This document shows positions 25,925 to 34,789 of a stretch of DNA of 57,761 bases, in pieces. A program made the translations under genes and the position numbers. Location: the NCBI GenBank assembly GCA_004020875.1, contig SAPZ01000032.1, forward strand, positions 1 to 57,761. Direction: 5' to 3'. Position 1 is the stretch's first letter. Each line of letters begins with the position of its first letter. Source of the DNA: Mesorhizobium sp. Lineage in GTDB: Bacteria > Pseudomonadota > Alphaproteobacteria > Rhizobiales > Rhizobiaceae. The notes under the pieces are model-generated. The model made no database searches and was not told the origin of the DNA. It was given only the letters and a program-made list of their open reading frames with translations.

Positions 25925-26788
25925 CTATTCTCCGCCGCCAAGCGAATGGACATAAACTGCAAGTTCCTTGACCTTGATCTCGCCGAGACGGCCAACCCAG
26001 GCCGGCATGACGCCCTGCTTTGGCGCACGAACCTGGGCGGCGATGGCCGTCTCGCCGGACCCGTAAAGCCAGATCGCGTCAGTCAGGTCGGGGGCGCCGA
26101 ATTCCCTGTTGCCTTTTGCATTGTCGCCGTGACAAGCGACGCAGTTCTCGGCAAAGACCTTGGCGCCGGGTTGGATCAGACTTGCATCGCGGACCTTGCC
26201 GGAAAGGCTGGCCACGTAGGCGCTGACTTGTGCGATCTGGTCGGCGGTGATGATGTCGCCGAAGGCCGGCATTTCTGACAGTCGCGTGTCCGGATCGGAA
26301 GCAAAGCGGAGGCCGTGCGTGATCGTCTGCTTGATCTGGTCGGGGCTGCCGCCCCAGAGCCAGTCATCGTCATTCAGGTTGGGAAAGCCCTTCGACCCCT
26401 GAGCGCCGGAGCCGTGGCATTGCGTACAGTTGACCTTGAACGCGGCAGCCCCGGCAGCGACCGCGAATTCGCGCAAGGCATCGTCGGTCAAGATCTCCGA
26501 GACGCTCTTTGCCTGGATGGCTGCAACATACTTGCCCTTGGCGGCCTCGGCCGCGGCAAGGTCGTTCTTGACGTCCTTACGGCTTGAATAGCCGAGCATG
26601 CCCTTGGTTGCCGAGGTCAGCATCGGCCATGCCGGGTATGCGGTCGTATAGACGAGCGCCCACGCTATGGTGACGTAGAAGGTAATCACCCACCATCGCG
26701 GCAGAGGATTGTTGAGCTCCCTGATGCCGTCCCATTCATGGCCGGTGGTTGAGACGCCGGAGACCTCATCGATGTGCTCGTCGCTCAT
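25925..26788 (-). CDS. fixP: cbb3 cytochrome oxidase diheme subunit FixP
   Basis: A 287-residue di-heme cytochrome c. One N-terminal membrane helix (PRWWVITFYVTIAWALVYTTAY) is followed by two CXXCH heme sites, CTQCHG (about residue 128) and CVACHG (about 216). The ATG at 26788 gives MSDEHIDEVSG, the usual FixP start. Last gene of fixNOQP. It passes electrons from the cytochrome bc1 branch to the oxidase core. Longer reading frames upstream are shadows of fixQ and fixO. Confidence 0.94.
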   Translation of the reverse strand: MSDEHIDEVSGVSTTGHEWDGIRELNNPLPRWWVITFYVTIAWALVYTTAYPAWPMLTSATKGMLGYSSRKDVKNDLAAAEAAKGKYVAAIQAKSVSEILTDDALREFAVAAGAAAFKVNCTQCHGSGAQGSKGFPNLNDDDWLWGGSPDQIKQTITHGLRFASDPDTRLSEMPAFGDIITADQIAQVSAYVASLSGKVRDASLIQPGAKVFAENCVACHGDNAKGNREFGAPDLTDAIWLYGSGETAIAAQVRAPKQGVMPAWVGRLGEIKVKELAVYVHSLGGGE

Positions 26789-26790
26789 GA

Positions 26791-26940
26791 TCACTCGTCC
26801 TCGAGCGGAATGCGGGCAGCTTCGTCGGCCAGCCTTCGGCTGCCGGGGCGTAGGGCAAAGGCGATGCACCCGACGAAGAACAGCGCCATCGCAACCAGGC
26901 CCCAGCTGTCGGCAAACGCCCGCATCAAATTGTAGGTCAT
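26791..26940 (-). CDS. fixQ: cbb3 cytochrome oxidase small subunit FixQ
   Basis: A 49-residue protein, MTYNLMRAFADSWGLVAMAL..., with a single membrane helix followed by the basic ALRPGSRR stretch, the standard CcoQ layout. It lies exactly between fixO (stop 26952) and fixP (start 26788). CcoQ stabilises the oxidase complex. Confidence 0.9.
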   Translation of the reverse strand: MTYNLMRAFADSWGLVAMALFFVGCIAFALRPGSRRLADEAARIPLEDE

Positions 26941-26951
26941 CAGCGTTCTCC

Positions 26952-27683
26952 TCAGCGGTAGCCGGCGGCTTCGTCGTAATTTTTGAAGTCGACCAGTGTG
27001 CCAAGCATCTGCAGGTAGGCGAGCAGGGCATCCATTTCGGTGACCTGTTGCGGGTTGCCGTCGAAGTCGCCGATCTTGACTTTGGGGTAACGCGCCTCAA
27101 GGCCTGATGTGTCGGCATTGGGATCGGCCTGCGCCGCCAGATCCGCATTGGCGTGCGCGATCATGTCATCGGTGTAAGGGACGGCTACACGCCTGTTGGC
27201 GACCAGATGCGTCGAGAAATCCTTCACGTCGATCGGCGTGTCTTTCAGGAACCCATAGCTCGGCATGATCGATTCCGGCACCACCGAGCGCGGGTCGGTA
27301 AGATGCGCGACATGCCATGCATTCGAGTAGCGGTCGCCAACTCTGGCGAGATCCGGCCCGGTGCGCTTCGATCCCCACTGGAAGGGGTGATCGTACATGG
27401 ACTCGGCAGCCAGGCTGTAGTGGCCATAGCGCTCAACTTCGTCGCGGAACGGCCTGATCATCTGGCTATGGCAGAGAAAGCAGCCCTCGCGCATATAGAT
27501 GTTGCGCCCGACAAGTTCGAGCGGCGAATAGGGGCGCATGCCTTCCACCTTCTCGATCGTATTGTCGAGATAGAAGAGAGGCGCTATCTCGACGATACCG
27601 CCGACCGTCACCACGAGCAGCGAGCCAACGAGAAGAAGCGTGGCGTTCTTCTCGATGATTGCGTGTTTGTCCATCAAGCCCAT
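26952..27683 (-). CDS. fixO: cbb3 cytochrome oxidase monoheme subunit FixO
   Basis: A 243-residue monoheme cytochrome c subunit. An N-terminal membrane helix (ATLLLVGSLLVVTVGGIVEI) precedes the CFLCHSQ heme-attachment site at about residue 68, with RTGPDLARVGDRYS and HLTDPRSVVPESIMP downstream, all hallmarks of CcoO. The ATG overlaps the fixN stop as TAATG, so the two are translationally coupled. Confidence 0.94.
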   Translation of the reverse strand: MGLMDKHAIIEKNATLLLVGSLLVVTVGGIVEIAPLFYLDNTIEKVEGMRPYSPLELVGRNIYMREGCFLCHSQMIRPFRDEVERYGHYSLAAESMYDHPFQWGSKRTGPDLARVGDRYSNAWHVAHLTDPRSVVPESIMPSYGFLKDTPIDVKDFSTHLVANRRVAVPYTDDMIAHANADLAAQADPNADTSGLEARYPKVKIGDFDGNPQQVTEMDALLAYLQMLGTLVDFKNYDEAAGYR

Positions 27684-29302
27684 TACCTGGCTCCTGATCG
27701 CGCAGGTCGGATGGCGACGGGGCTCGGCATCGGCTCCTCCTCGCGCTGGTGGCCGAGGATGGTCATGGTGATGTTCCAGGCCATGATAAGGGCGCCGGAG
27801 AGGTACATGGCCCCACCGATGGCGCGCATGACGTAGTATGGGTGCATGGCAGCGACGGTTTCGGCGAAGGAATAGACCAGGAAGCCCTGCTGGTCGTATT
27901 CACGCCACATCAGGCCCTGCATGATGCCTGACACCCACATGACCGAGGCGTAGACGACGATCCCGAGTGTCGCCAGCCAGAAGTGCCAAGTGACGAGCCG
28001 CAGCGAGTAGAGCCGGTGACGGTTCCAGAGCTTCGGCACCATGTAGTAGATTGCGCCGAACGAGATCATGCCAACCCAGCCGAGCGCGCCCGAATGGACG
28101 TGGCCGATGGTCCAGTCGGTATAATGCGACAGCGAATTGACCGCCCTAATCGCCATGATCGGGCCTTCGAAGGTCGACATGCCATAGAAGGCGACGGCCA
28201 TCACCATCATGCGGATGATCGGATCGGTGCGCAGCTTGTCCCAGGCGCCGGACAGCGTCATCAGGCCGTTGATCATGCCGCCCCAGGACGGCATCCACAG
28301 CATGATCGAGAACGCCATGCCGAGCGTCTGCGCCCAATCTGGCAAGGCGGTGTAGTGCAGGTGATGCGGGCCAGCCCAGATGTAGAGAAAGATGATCGCC
28401 CAGAAATGGACGATCGACAGCCGGTACGAATAGACTGGCCGGTTCGCCTGCTTGGGCACGAAATAATACATCATGCCAAGGAAGCCGGCGGTGAGAAAGA
28501 AGCCGACCGCGTTGTGGCCGTACCACCATTGGGTCAGCGCGTCCTGGACCCCGGAAAAGGCGGAGTAGCTCTTGGAGCCCAGGAACGAGACTGGCATCGA
28601 CAGGTTGTTGACCACATGCAGCATCGCGATGGTCACGATGAACGACAGGTAGAACCAGTTGGCGACGTAGATATGCGGTTCCTTGCGCTTCAGGATCGTG
28701 CCAAGGAACAGAATGAGGTAGGCGACCCAGACGATGGTCAGCCAGACATCCACATACCATTCGGGTTCGGCGTACTCGCGGCCCTCGGTGATGCCGAGCA
28801 GATAGCCGGTCGCGGCCATGACGATGAACAGCTGGTAGCCCCAGAAGACGAACCAGGCGAGATCACCGCCGAAGAGGCGGGCGCGGCAGGTGCGCTGCAC
28901 GACATACAGAGACGTGCAAAGCAGCGCGTTGCCACCGAAGGCGAAGACGACACCGGATGTATGCAGCGGCCGCAAACGGCCGAAATTGAACCAGGGCTGG
29001 ATGTTGAGATCGGGATAGGCGAGCTGAAGCGCGATCACCACGCCGACCAGCATCCCGACGACACCCCAGAACACGGTGGCGATCGCGCCGTAGCGGATCG
29101 GACCATCCATGTAAGCGGATGGGTCAATCGGAGCTGCTGGCTTGAACTCCGTGTTGCGCAACAGGATCGCAGTGAAACCAGCCACTGCGAAGAACAACAC
29201 CCACATATGTCGGCGGAAAGGTTCATCCACGCCGAAGCCGGCGGCCACCAGGGCCGCAAAAGCGAACACGCTTAGAAGGACGATCTCTGTGCCGAATTTC
29301 AT
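27683..29302 (-). CDS. fixN: cbb3 cytochrome oxidase catalytic subunit FixN
   Basis: A 539-residue, twelve-helix heme-copper oxidase subunit I of the C (cbb3) family, with the conserved YGHNAVGFFLTAGFLG active-site helix, GPHHLHYTALPDWAQ and DWTIGHVHSGALGW. It reduces oxygen at very low concentration, which is essential in bacteroids. First gene of fixNOQP, with an FNR/FixK box at 29377-29390 about 75 bases upstream. The protein is inner-membrane located and intact. Confidence 0.96.
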   Translation of the reverse strand: MKFGTEIVLLSVFAFAALVAAGFGVDEPFRRHMWVLFFAVAGFTAILLRNTEFKPAAPIDPSAYMDGPIRYGAIATVFWGVVGMLVGVVIALQLAYPDLNIQPWFNFGRLRPLHTSGVVFAFGGNALLCTSLYVVQRTCRARLFGGDLAWFVFWGYQLFIVMAATGYLLGITEGREYAEPEWYVDVWLTIVWVAYLILFLGTILKRKEPHIYVANWFYLSFIVTIAMLHVVNNLSMPVSFLGSKSYSAFSGVQDALTQWWYGHNAVGFFLTAGFLGMMYYFVPKQANRPVYSYRLSIVHFWAIIFLYIWAGPHHLHYTALPDWAQTLGMAFSIMLWMPSWGGMINGLMTLSGAWDKLRTDPIIRMMVMAVAFYGMSTFEGPIMAIRAVNSLSHYTDWTIGHVHSGALGWVGMISFGAIYYMVPKLWNRHRLYSLRLVTWHFWLATLGIVVYASVMWVSGIMQGLMWREYDQQGFLVYSFAETVAAMHPYYVMRAIGGAMYLSGALIMAWNITMTILGHQREEEPMPSPVAIRPARSGAR

Positions 29303-29376
29303 TGCAGATCCCGATCTCGAATCTGGTGGATGCCAAATCCGCAGCGCACTAATTGCGCAGCCGCCGCCCCCTCGCC

Positions 29377-29390
29377 CTGATCTATGTCAG
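29377..29390. promoter_or_regulatory. Anaerobox upstream of fixNOQP
   Basis: CTGATCTATGTCAG (CTGACATAGATCAG on the coding strand) fits the TTGA-N6-TCAA consensus of FnrN/FixK sites with changed outer bases. Its centre is about 81 bases upstream of the fixN ATG. FixK/FnrN control of fixNOQP is established in rhizobia. Confidence 0.78.
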
Positions 29391-29801
29391 GCCGCACGAT
29401 TTTGTGTCGGCGGCGCAATGAGCAGGTGGCGAATGAACGAGGAACGCAGCGCGGGCTCACCCCCTCATGGAAGGCGTTCCCTGGGGTTGGGCGGGCGCAG
29501 ACGCGATCGATTGAGGCGAAAGCTGAGGCTCTGCGACGCGTTGGATGCTATTGCCGATGCCCTGCCAAACGTTGGCGGATCCCATTGGAAACGAACGCGA
29601 TCGTTCGGCCGAGCCGTGGCAGCTTAAGGACCGTGCTTCGCCGGTATGTGCCGAAACACACCTGGCGATTGGTCGTCGTCCCTATCAAAGCCCGAAAGCT
29701 GTCTGTCTCGACCGTGACGCCGCTTCTTCGAAGGCGCGGCGACATCGCATTAGAAGGCAAGCACGGCCCGCCCCGGAGCCATGCGACATGGGCCTCGCCG
29801 C
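29391..29801. other. Intergenic region between fixN promoter and fnrN
   Basis: Roughly 410 bases with no convincing gene. Several overlapping frames cross it on both strands, but none shows a family motif, a ribosome site or conservation I can recognise. The fnrN stop codon closes it. I see no insertion sequence, tRNA or clear terminator. Confidence 0.5.
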
Positions 29802-30545
29802 TTAGGGCCGCTCGCGTCCGCCGCCACAGCGCTTCTCCAGACGGCTTATGCTGTCCACCGTCACATGGCGTGCGTTCTCAATCCGAATCACCCCGTCAGC
29901 CCGCAATCGCGTCAGTTGGCGGCTCACGGTTTCGTTGGTAATTCCAAGGAAATCAGAGATTTCGGCACGCGTCAGCGGCAGATCGAAGGACGCTGACCTG
30001 GAAGCCGCGTCGAGACTGGAATCGATATTCCGGGCCATCATGAGGAGAAAACTCGCCACCTTTTCCGGAGCTGTCTTGCGCCCCAGCGTCACCATCCACT
30101 CGCGCGCCTCATCGAGTTCATTCAGCGTCTGTTTGAGCAGGCGATGCTCGAATTCCCGTGACGCCTTCATCATCCGTTCGACGGCCGCTCGCGGAAACGA
30201 GCACAGCTTGACTGCTGTTGCCGCTTCCGCATTGATCGAGCTTTCCACCTTGAAAGGACGTCCCAGAAAATTCGGTGCAAACTGGAGACCGACGATCTGC
30301 TGGCGCCCATCCGACAGGCTCTTTGATAGCTTTACCACGCCTGAAAGCACGTTCGAGTAGCTGTCGACGTTCTGTGCCTCGCCGGTCAACTCCATTCCTG
30401 ACTCGATCCGGCGACGCGAGCAAGTCTTGGCGAGCCCAACCAAATTGTCTGGATCGAGCGCACCGCAGACACCGCGACGCCGTGCCTCGCAAGGGAGGCA
30501 AAGAACAGGAATGCCGGAAGTATGAATGTCTTGCCGAAAGGTCAT
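29802..30545 (-). CDS. fnrN: Oxygen-sensing Crp/Fnr regulator FnrN
   Basis: A 247-residue FNR-type regulator. The N-terminal Cys cluster CLPCEARRRGVC (about residues 16-27) plus a further Cys in AVKLCSFPR (about 113) are the ligands expected for a 4Fe-4S cluster, which distinguishes FnrN from FixK. A cyclic-nucleotide-like sensor fold follows, then a helix-turn-helix ISDFLGITNETVSRQLTRLRADGV near residue 205. It activates fix and hemN genes when oxygen is low. The divergent intergenic region with hemN contains a palindromic anaerobox, consistent with autoregulation and hemN control. Confidence 0.9.
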   Translation of the reverse strand: MTFRQDIHTSGIPVLCLPCEARRRGVCGALDPDNLVGLAKTCSRRRIESGMELTGEAQNVDSYSNVLSGVVKLSKSLSDGRQQIVGLQFAPNFLGRPFKVESSINAEAATAVKLCSFPRAAVERMMKASREFEHRLLKQTLNELDEAREWMVTLGRKTAPEKVASFLLMMARNIDSSLDAASRSASFDLPLTRAEISDFLGITNETVSRQLTRLRADGVIRIENARHVTVDSISRLEKRCGGGRERP

Positions 30546-30629
30546 GCGTTCGCTTTACCCGATCCTAACTGCCGGCAGGATACCCATCCAGGGTAGAGAA
30601 GTCCTGCGGCGGTTTGTCCATGCGCGCGG

Positions 30630-30643
30630 CTGATCGAGATCAG
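30630..30643. promoter_or_regulatory. Anaerobox in fnrN-hemN intergenic region
   Basis: CTGATCGAGATCAG is a palindrome of the FNR/FixK class. It lies about 85 bases upstream of fnrN and about 54 bases upstream of the preferred hemN start. If the centre sits near -41.5 of the hemN transcript, transcription would begin near 30678, which excludes the first in-frame ATG at 30658 and supports the start at 30697. Confidence 0.8.
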
Positions 30644-30696
30644 GGTCTGCTTCAGCGATGCGTGCAGTGTTCGGCGGGCAACACGGTGAACGCGAG

Positions 30697-32046
30697 ATGC
30701 AATCGGAAATAGCTGTCAAACTCAGCGAGAACGTCCCACGCTACACAAGCTATCCGACGGCGCCGCATTTCCATTCCGGGGTCGATGCTGCCATTTACCG
30801 TGGCTGGTTGGAGGCGCTGGAAAGTGGCGACGAAATCTCGCTGTATTTGCACATTCCTTACTGCGACAAGCTCTGCTGGTTCTGCGCCTGTCACACCAAG
30901 CAGACGCACCAATATGAGCCGGTGGCCGCTTATCTGCGCTCGCTGAATGCCGAAATCGTCACGATTGCCGGTCTGGTGAGCGGCAAGGCACATGTCCGTG
31001 CAATCCACTTCGGTGGCGGTTCGCCAACGATGCTGAGGCCCGATGACATGGTTGCTCTTGGAGCGGCCTTGCGGGACAGCTTCGACCTTCTCCCGGATGC
31101 TACGGTCAGCATCGAAATCGGAACCAACGACATGGACAAGGCGCGCCTTGATGCGCTTGCTCAAATCGGCGTAACGCGGGCGAGCCTCGGCGTGCAGGAT
31201 TTCGATCCGCAAGTGCAAAAAGCAATTAATCGTGAGCAAAGTTTTTTGCAGACCAAGGCAGTCGTCGACGGGGTTCGTTCGCGGGGCGTTGAATCGGTCA
31301 ATCTGGACCTGCTCTACGGGCTCCCGAATCAGACACGCGAGACGATCTGTTCCACGGTGGCGCAGGCACTGACCTTGGAACCAGACCGGATGGCTCTGTT
31401 CGGCTACGCACATGTGCCCTGGTTCAAGAAGCATCAGACGATGATCGACGAGGCATGGCTGCCGAGTCCCACCGAGCGTTTCGCCCAATCTCAACTCGCG
31501 GCGCGGGCAATTGTCGCCAAGGGATATGAGGCAATAGGACTCGATCATTTCGCGAAGCCCGACGATGCGCTGGCCATAGCGGCCCGCGCAGGGGTTTTGC
31601 ATCGCAATTTTCAGGGCTACACCGAGGATCGCTGCCCGACACTGATCGGACTTGGCCCTTCGTCCATCGGTCGTTTTCGCCAAGGCTACGTGCAGAACAT
31701 GGCTTCGACTGCCGGGTACGGGCGCATGGTTGCGGATGGCGGGTTGGCTGCCGTCCGGGGCGTTGCCCTTTCCGACGACGATCGCGTCCGTGGCTGGATA
31801 ATCGAGCGGCTGATGTGTGATTTTGCCTTCTCGGCAGTCGATCTGGTGGAGCGGTTCGGCAAAGCCGGCGAGAAGCTCCTTCATCGCTCGAGGTCCATCG
31901 CCCTCCACGATCCTGCCCGAGCGCTTGAATTCGATGGCGACAGTTTCGTCGTACGGGCTGAAAGTCGCCCCTTCGTTCGAACCATCGCGGCCAAGTTCGA
32001 TACATATTTCAAAGGGGGAACGGCGAGGCACTCGGTGGCGGTCTGA
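30697..32046 (+). CDS. hemN: Oxygen-independent coproporphyrinogen III oxidase HemN
   Basis: A 449-residue radical-SAM enzyme. The YCDKLCWFCACHT segment (about residue 50) provides the CX3CX2C cluster ligands, and LYLHIPYC, IHFGGGSPTML and LGVQDFDPQVQKAINR are HemN hallmarks. It catalyses oxygen-independent decarboxylation of coproporphyrinogen III in heme synthesis, which supplies heme for the cbb3 oxidase at low oxygen. I chose the ATG at 30697 because the anaerobox position makes the upstream ATG unlikely to be transcribed. It is divergent from fnrN. Confidence 0.93.
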   Translation: MQSEIAVKLSENVPRYTSYPTAPHFHSGVDAAIYRGWLEALESGDEISLYLHIPYCDKLCWFCACHTKQTHQYEPVAAYLRSLNAEIVTIAGLVSGKAHVRAIHFGGGSPTMLRPDDMVALGAALRDSFDLLPDATVSIEIGTNDMDKARLDALAQIGVTRASLGVQDFDPQVQKAINREQSFLQTKAVVDGVRSRGVESVNLDLLYGLPNQTRETICSTVAQALTLEPDRMALFGYAHVPWFKKHQTMIDEAWLPSPTERFAQSQLAARAIVAKGYEAIGLDHFAKPDDALAIAARAGVLHRNFQGYTEDRCPTLIGLGPSSIGRFRQGYVQNMASTAGYGRMVADGGLAAVRGVALSDDDRVRGWIIERLMCDFAFSAVDLVERFGKAGEKLLHRSRSIALHDPARALEFDGDSFVVRAESRPFVRTIAAKFDTYFKGGTARHSVAV

Positions 32047-32282
32047 GCAAAGCACAGTGCGCTCGCCGTTTGGTCGATCGCGAACCAGCTGCGTTTCATT
32101 TTGACCGCTCATAGGCGACTACCGCATCCAATCGAAAATGCAAACTTAGGCTGTTGCGCGGTATTTCCTTCCACATCCTCTCTTACGCATACCTGCATTC
32201 CAAGGTGTTTGATCCTATGCTTCGCGAGGAGCAGGTAGGCCGCGACAGCTAGGCAATGTTCCAGCTGCCTCTAGCGGAGGAG

Positions 32283-32525
32283 TCACGATTTTTCGGCAAG
32301 CTCCGTCGGCAGACCTTCTTTTCGGGCCTTGGCAAAGGCTCGGTCGCCTTCCAGAAACGCCGCCAGCATGAAAGGGATGAGTTCTGCCACGGTTTCAGAC
32401 TGACGATAGGTCTGACGGTAAAGTGCAGCATACTCCTTGAGTGTTTGGCCCAGCTCCGCGCTGACGGTAATGGTGATCTTCGAAGCTGTTCGGTCTGGAA
32501 GCTTTCCAAGTTTCAGGTCAGCCAT
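32283..32525 (-). CDS. DUF2274 family small protein after trbI
   Basis: An 80-residue protein, MADLKLGKLPDRTASKITI..., with ETVAELIPFMLAAFLEGDRAFAKARKE toward the C-terminus. It matches the DUF2274 pattern of small proteins encoded directly after trbI in proteobacterial trb operons. It starts 12 bases after the trbI stop on the same strand and ends the transfer operon. Function unknown. The 236 bases between it and hemN hold no gene. Confidence 0.78.
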   Translation of the reverse strand: MADLKLGKLPDRTASKITITVSAELGQTLKEYAALYRQTYRQSETVAELIPFMLAAFLEGDRAFAKARKEGLPTELAEKS

Positions 32526-32537
32526 GGTAACTCCTGC

Positions 32538-33752
32538 TCAACTCGCGTATGGCCGCAGCACGATGTCCTTGTGCACGATGACGCGCAGTGGCCAACCTGG
32601 GCGGACGATGATGGTGGGCTGGATATTGAGGTTTTTTTCGGTGATGCGCTGGCCGGCTCGACTGGCGTTCTGCTGGGCTGATTCCCGGATCGCCTTGACC
32701 AGATCGCTCTCGTTTTCGCCGAGGCTGAATTCCGTGCCGACACCGAGCAATGTGGCAAGCGCCACCCCCTTGATCAGCTGCCAGGTGTGGAAATCGACTT
32801 TGTCTTCCAGCCCTGCGTAGCCGGCGGTGTCGCTCGCGGGCAGATTGTCGATTTCGACCGACGAGCCGTCGGGCAGCAGAATGCGCTGCCAGACCAGCAG
32901 CGCTCGCTTTTGCCCGAACGCGACGACGCTGTCGTAGACGCCGATAAGACGTGAGCCCTGCGGAATCAGCAATATGTTGCCCGTGACCGTGTCGTGCACA
33001 TTCTCGGTGACTTGCGCGACGACAAGGCCCGGCAAATCGGAATTGATGCCGGTGATCAGGCTGGCGGCAATCACGCTGCCAGCCATCAGTTGATACGGCG
33101 AGATCGGCGTCTGCAGCGCATGCGGATTGTAGATCCCGCCAGTGCTCCGCTGGCTGAGGAAATCAAGCTTTCGCTGCTGATTGTTCTGGTCGCCTTCCGC
33201 CGGCGCCACCGAGGCAGACGCGCGTGCTGCTTCGGATTGGGGAAGTGCCTCAAATGGATGCTGAGCAGTTTGCACGCTCTCACCGACATCTGTCTGTTGA
33301 GCTCGATTTTCGACGCGGAAAAGCACCTGCGATTCACGCGCTTCGATCGCCTGCTGCGCTAGACGCTGCTCCTCGGCCGAGATGTCTTGACCCGGCACGA
33401 TGCCGAGCTGGCGCTGCCGCTCGAGGATGGGGCGACCGAGGTCGCCCGGCAAAGGTGGCCCAAGGACGGGAGGCTTCGGCTTCATGCCGGAATAGTCATG
33501 GGGAAGCGTATCGAGTCCCTCGACGGTTGGTTTGCGCTCAGTGCTGTAGGGATCTTCCGCCTGATCCCTGATGCGAAGGGCCGGCCCCTGGAGCGCCATC
33601 ATGGCAACGCCGAACACAGCGCCGGATCCGAGCGCTGCGATCGCGATGATCACACCGCGCCTGAACCGCACCACGCGGCGGGGAGAGGCCCGAAGCTGCA
33701 GTTCCTCGGGATCCAGTTTCGGCGGGATGCCAGAGCGGGAATTTTCGATCAT
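32538..33752 (-). CDS. trbI: Conjugal transfer protein TrbI (VirB10-like)
   Basis: A 404-residue VirB10/TrbI protein with a short cytoplasmic N-terminus, a membrane helix (GVIIAIAALGSGAVFGVAMMAL, about residues 34-55), a proline-rich periplasmic linker (PKPPVLGPPLPGDLG) and a C-terminal beta-barrel core domain (YQLMAGSVIAASLITGINSDLPG, LLIPQGSRLIGVYDS). It bridges inner and outer membranes in the mating-pair-formation type IV secretion apparatus. Confidence 0.93.
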   Translation of the reverse strand: MIENSRSGIPPKLDPEELQLRASPRRVVRFRRGVIIAIAALGSGAVFGVAMMALQGPALRIRDQAEDPYSTERKPTVEGLDTLPHDYSGMKPKPPVLGPPLPGDLGRPILERQRQLGIVPGQDISAEEQRLAQQAIEARESQVLFRVENRAQQTDVGESVQTAQHPFEALPQSEAARASASVAPAEGDQNNQQRKLDFLSQRSTGGIYNPHALQTPISPYQLMAGSVIAASLITGINSDLPGLVVAQVTENVHDTVTGNILLIPQGSRLIGVYDSVVAFGQKRALLVWQRILLPDGSSVEIDNLPASDTAGYAGLEDKVDFHTWQLIKGVALATLLGVGTEFSLGENESDLVKAIRESAQQNASRAGQRITEKNLNIQPTIIVRPGWPLRVIVHKDIVLRPYAS

Positions 33753-33763
33753 GAGCCCTCACC

Positions 33764-34789
33764 TCACCGGCTGGAACGCGAAAAGAGCGAGATCCGCCGT
33801 AGCGGTTGCCTGTCGTCAATCCTGCTGATGCGGATCACCTGCTGCTGCTTGGTGCCGAGGCGAAGTTCGGCCGCGGCGAAGAGCCGATCGACGATGTAAT
33901 AGTTGCCGCGCACGCGATAGTTGACGAGCTCGCTGCTCCCATCTGCGCCGACGATGAAGAGTGGTGGCGCCTCGCCCTGATCTATGCGACGAGGGAACTC
34001 AATATAGACCTTGCTGCCGTCGTCGAAGGCTCGCGTCGGTCTCCAGGGCGGTGTGTCGCCACTGATCGAGTAGCGAAAGCGAAGGTTTTCGAGCGCGATA
34101 TTCGACGCGACCGGTGTAACTGCCTCGGCTTGAGCATTGCGCTGGCGAAGCGCGATGATCTGGTCTTGGCTGTAGGTCCAGGAGATTGCCGCCATTGCTG
34201 TCTTCTCGGTGCTTTGAAGCTGCAAATGATAGGTCCGCCGGTCCGTCGTAATGACGACATTGGTGGCAAGACCCGGCGCGAAGGGTTTCACCAGAACATG
34301 GGTGCGCTGATTGTCACCGGTGCCGCTTGCGGTATCGCCTATGACCCAGCGCACGGTGTCGCCAGCCGACACGGCGGTTAGTTTCTCGCCCGGCTGCAGA
34401 GCGATGTCGGTCACGCGCTCCGGCGCGGCATAGAGCTGATAAAGCGCGCCATCGGTGAAGGGGTAGACTTGCACGGCATTAACATACCCGTACTTGGTGG
34501 GTTGCTGGGTCGCGGCTTTGTTGGCATCAGCGACGCGTTCTTCAGGGGGGCGCTTGTCCTCGGCCTTGCCGGACTCGGGCTGCAATTGGCCAGGCAGCGG
34601 CAGTGGTTTTGGCACCTCGACAATTCTAATCGGCCTCTCCGGCGCCTTCTCGATCGCGGCCGGTTTGAAGTCAGCAGCGTCATAGGAAATCTCAGGCGGC
34701 GGCACCTTCTTCGATGCACAAGCGGAAACGACCGCTGCCGACACCGATAGGATCAGCACGGCACGAATCGGTGACATTTTATCTTTCAT
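33764..34789 (-). CDS. trbG: Conjugal transfer protein TrbG (VirB9-like)
   Basis: A 341-residue VirB9/TrbG protein. The start MKDKMSPIRAVLILSVSAAVVSACAS contains a lipobox-like Cys, followed by a Pro-rich linker, then the VirB9 domain with KYGYVNAVQVYPFTDGALYQLYAAPERVTDIALQPGE. It overlaps the trbF stop by 11 bases. It forms part of the outer-membrane core complex. No separate trbH gene lies between it and trbI. Confidence 0.92.
   Translation of the reverse strand: MKDKMSPIRAVLILSVSAAVVSACASKKVPPPEISYDAADFKPAAIEKAPERPIRIVEVPKPLPLPGQLQPESGKAEDKRPPEERVADANKAATQQPTKYGYVNAVQVYPFTDGALYQLYAAPERVTDIALQPGEKLTAVSAGDTVRWVIGDTASGTGDNQRTHVLVKPFAPGLATNVVITTDRRTYHLQLQSTEKTAMAAISWTYSQDQIIALRQRNAQAEAVTPVASNIALENLRFRYSISGDTPPWRPTRAFDDGSKVYIEFPRRIDQGEAPPLFIVGADGSSELVNYRVRGNYYIVDRLFAAAELRLGTKQQQVIRISRIDDRQPLRRISLFSRSSR

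Noticed and set aside
29384..29941. 185-residue plus-strand frame between fixN and fnrN
   Set aside because: Overlaps the fnrN 3' end on the other strand, Arg-rich composition, no motif or ribosome site.
30658..30696. Upstream in-frame ATG for hemN
   Set aside because: It lies only 15 bases past the anaerobox, where the transcript is unlikely to have begun; the ATG at 30697 is preferred.
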